NCBI RefSeq assembly: GCF_001277295.1
Contig: NZ_CP011456.1
Location: 5,460,001 to 5,524,000 of the forward strand
Source: Anabaena sp. WA102
GTDB taxonomy: Bacteria; Cyanobacteriota; Cyanobacteriia; Cyanobacteriales; Nostocaceae
DNA length: 64,000 nucleotides
Reading direction: 5' to 3'
Under the pieces are notes generated by a model. The model did not search any database and was not told where the DNA came from. It worked only from the letters and a program-made list of their open reading frames with translations. The position numbers and the translations under genes were made by a program. Below are positions 63,777 to 64,000 of the stretch, piece by piece (position 1 is the first letter of the stretch; the number at the start of each line of letters is the position of its first letter).

Positions 63777-63980
63777 TTATGAATTGTTTGCTCTATCTAA
63801 CCAAGTGCAAAATTCTGATTTACTACTAAAAACTTCTGTAGTTTCTCCATCAAAAATAAAATTATTAGTATTTATTACCCTATAGGTATAGAAAAATGTT
63901 TGACATCCTGGATAAGGACTTCCATCATCATGTTCTCGTTCATATTCAATTGATACTCCATCTTTAAATTTGTAAATCAC
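63777..63980 (-). CDS. unknown small protein, possibly truncated by the window edge
   Basis: 67 residues from GTG 63980. It reads IYKFKDGVSIEYEREHDDGS and ends in DRANNS. No family recognised. The frame stays open beyond 63980 to the window end, so the true start may lie outside. Confidence 0.5.
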   Translation of the reverse strand: MIYKFKDGVSIEYEREHDDGSPYPGCQTFFYTYRVINTNNFIFDGETTEVFSSKSEFCTWLDRANNS

Positions 63981-64000
63981 AGTTGTAGTATTTATATTGC

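Overview
The window looks like chromosome of a heterocyst-forming (Nostocales) cyanobacterium. The signs are frequent GCGATCGC (HIP1) octamers, heptamer and nonamer tandem repeats, OprB-type porins with SLH domains, a ChlH-family chelatase subunit, a tocopherol-cyclase-like protein, and two xisH/xisI pairs. The genus is inference; nothing here fixes it. There are no rRNA genes and no CRISPR array.

Region by region. (a) 0.7-11 kb holds housekeeping genes on the plus strand: release factor 3 (prfC), an M48-type membrane protein that has lost its zinc site, an RRM RNA-binding protein, a GT4 glycosyltransferase, a small zinc-ribbon protein and the ribosome quality-control factor RqcH. Long repeat tracts separate them. 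(b) 11.5-16.8 kb is a zinc-acquisition locus: an OprB-like porin divergent from znuA, then znuC and znuB, with two candidate Zur boxes in the divergent promoter region. A tRNA-Phe follows. (c) 17.4-19.1 kb has two toxin-antitoxin pairs (MNT/HEPN and antitoxin/PIN). (d) 19.5-33.7 kb is a minus-strand exopolysaccharide cluster. In transcription order it runs: priming sugar transferase, galE, Wzc-type kinase, flippase, DUF268 methyltransferase, EpsG-like polymerase, and three glycosyltransferase-like genes. A Uma2 gene and broken duplicated pieces lie in its middle. (e) 34-45 kb holds scattered metabolic genes (tocopherol-cyclase-like, tRNA-Arg, DAHP synthase, DUF1823, a frameshifted dienelactone hydrolase, M3 oligopeptidase, a stand-alone CphA-like ATP-grasp) in repeat-rich spacers. 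(f) 45.2-46.6 kb is an intact IS4-family element next to a perfect but orphan CIRCE operator. (g) 47-53.3 kb has a Doc-type toxin with an unusual 207-residue partner, a ChlH paralogue carrying three in-frame repeat-derived insertions, and a peptidoglycan amidase. (h) 54-64 kb is an accessory island of small two-gene modules: Uma2, two copies of a retropepsin-like pair, an HNH pair broken by a small element, an orphan Phd-like gene, ParD/ParE with a nonsense codon, antitoxin/PIN, two XisH/XisI pairs, small unknown genes and an IS630 element.

The most distinctive feature is the load of small non-autonomous elements with readable ends and target duplications. At least five families are present: TTA-flanked; two different TA-flanked families; ISL3-like with 8-bp duplications; and one with a 9-bp duplication. 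One TTA-flanked copy splits an HNH nuclease gene, and removing it with one TTA copy restores the frame exactly. The best candidates for something undescribed are the twice-repeated retropepsin-like two-gene module, the 207-residue partner of Doc, and the unknown gene cut off from the CIRCE operator by the IS4 element.
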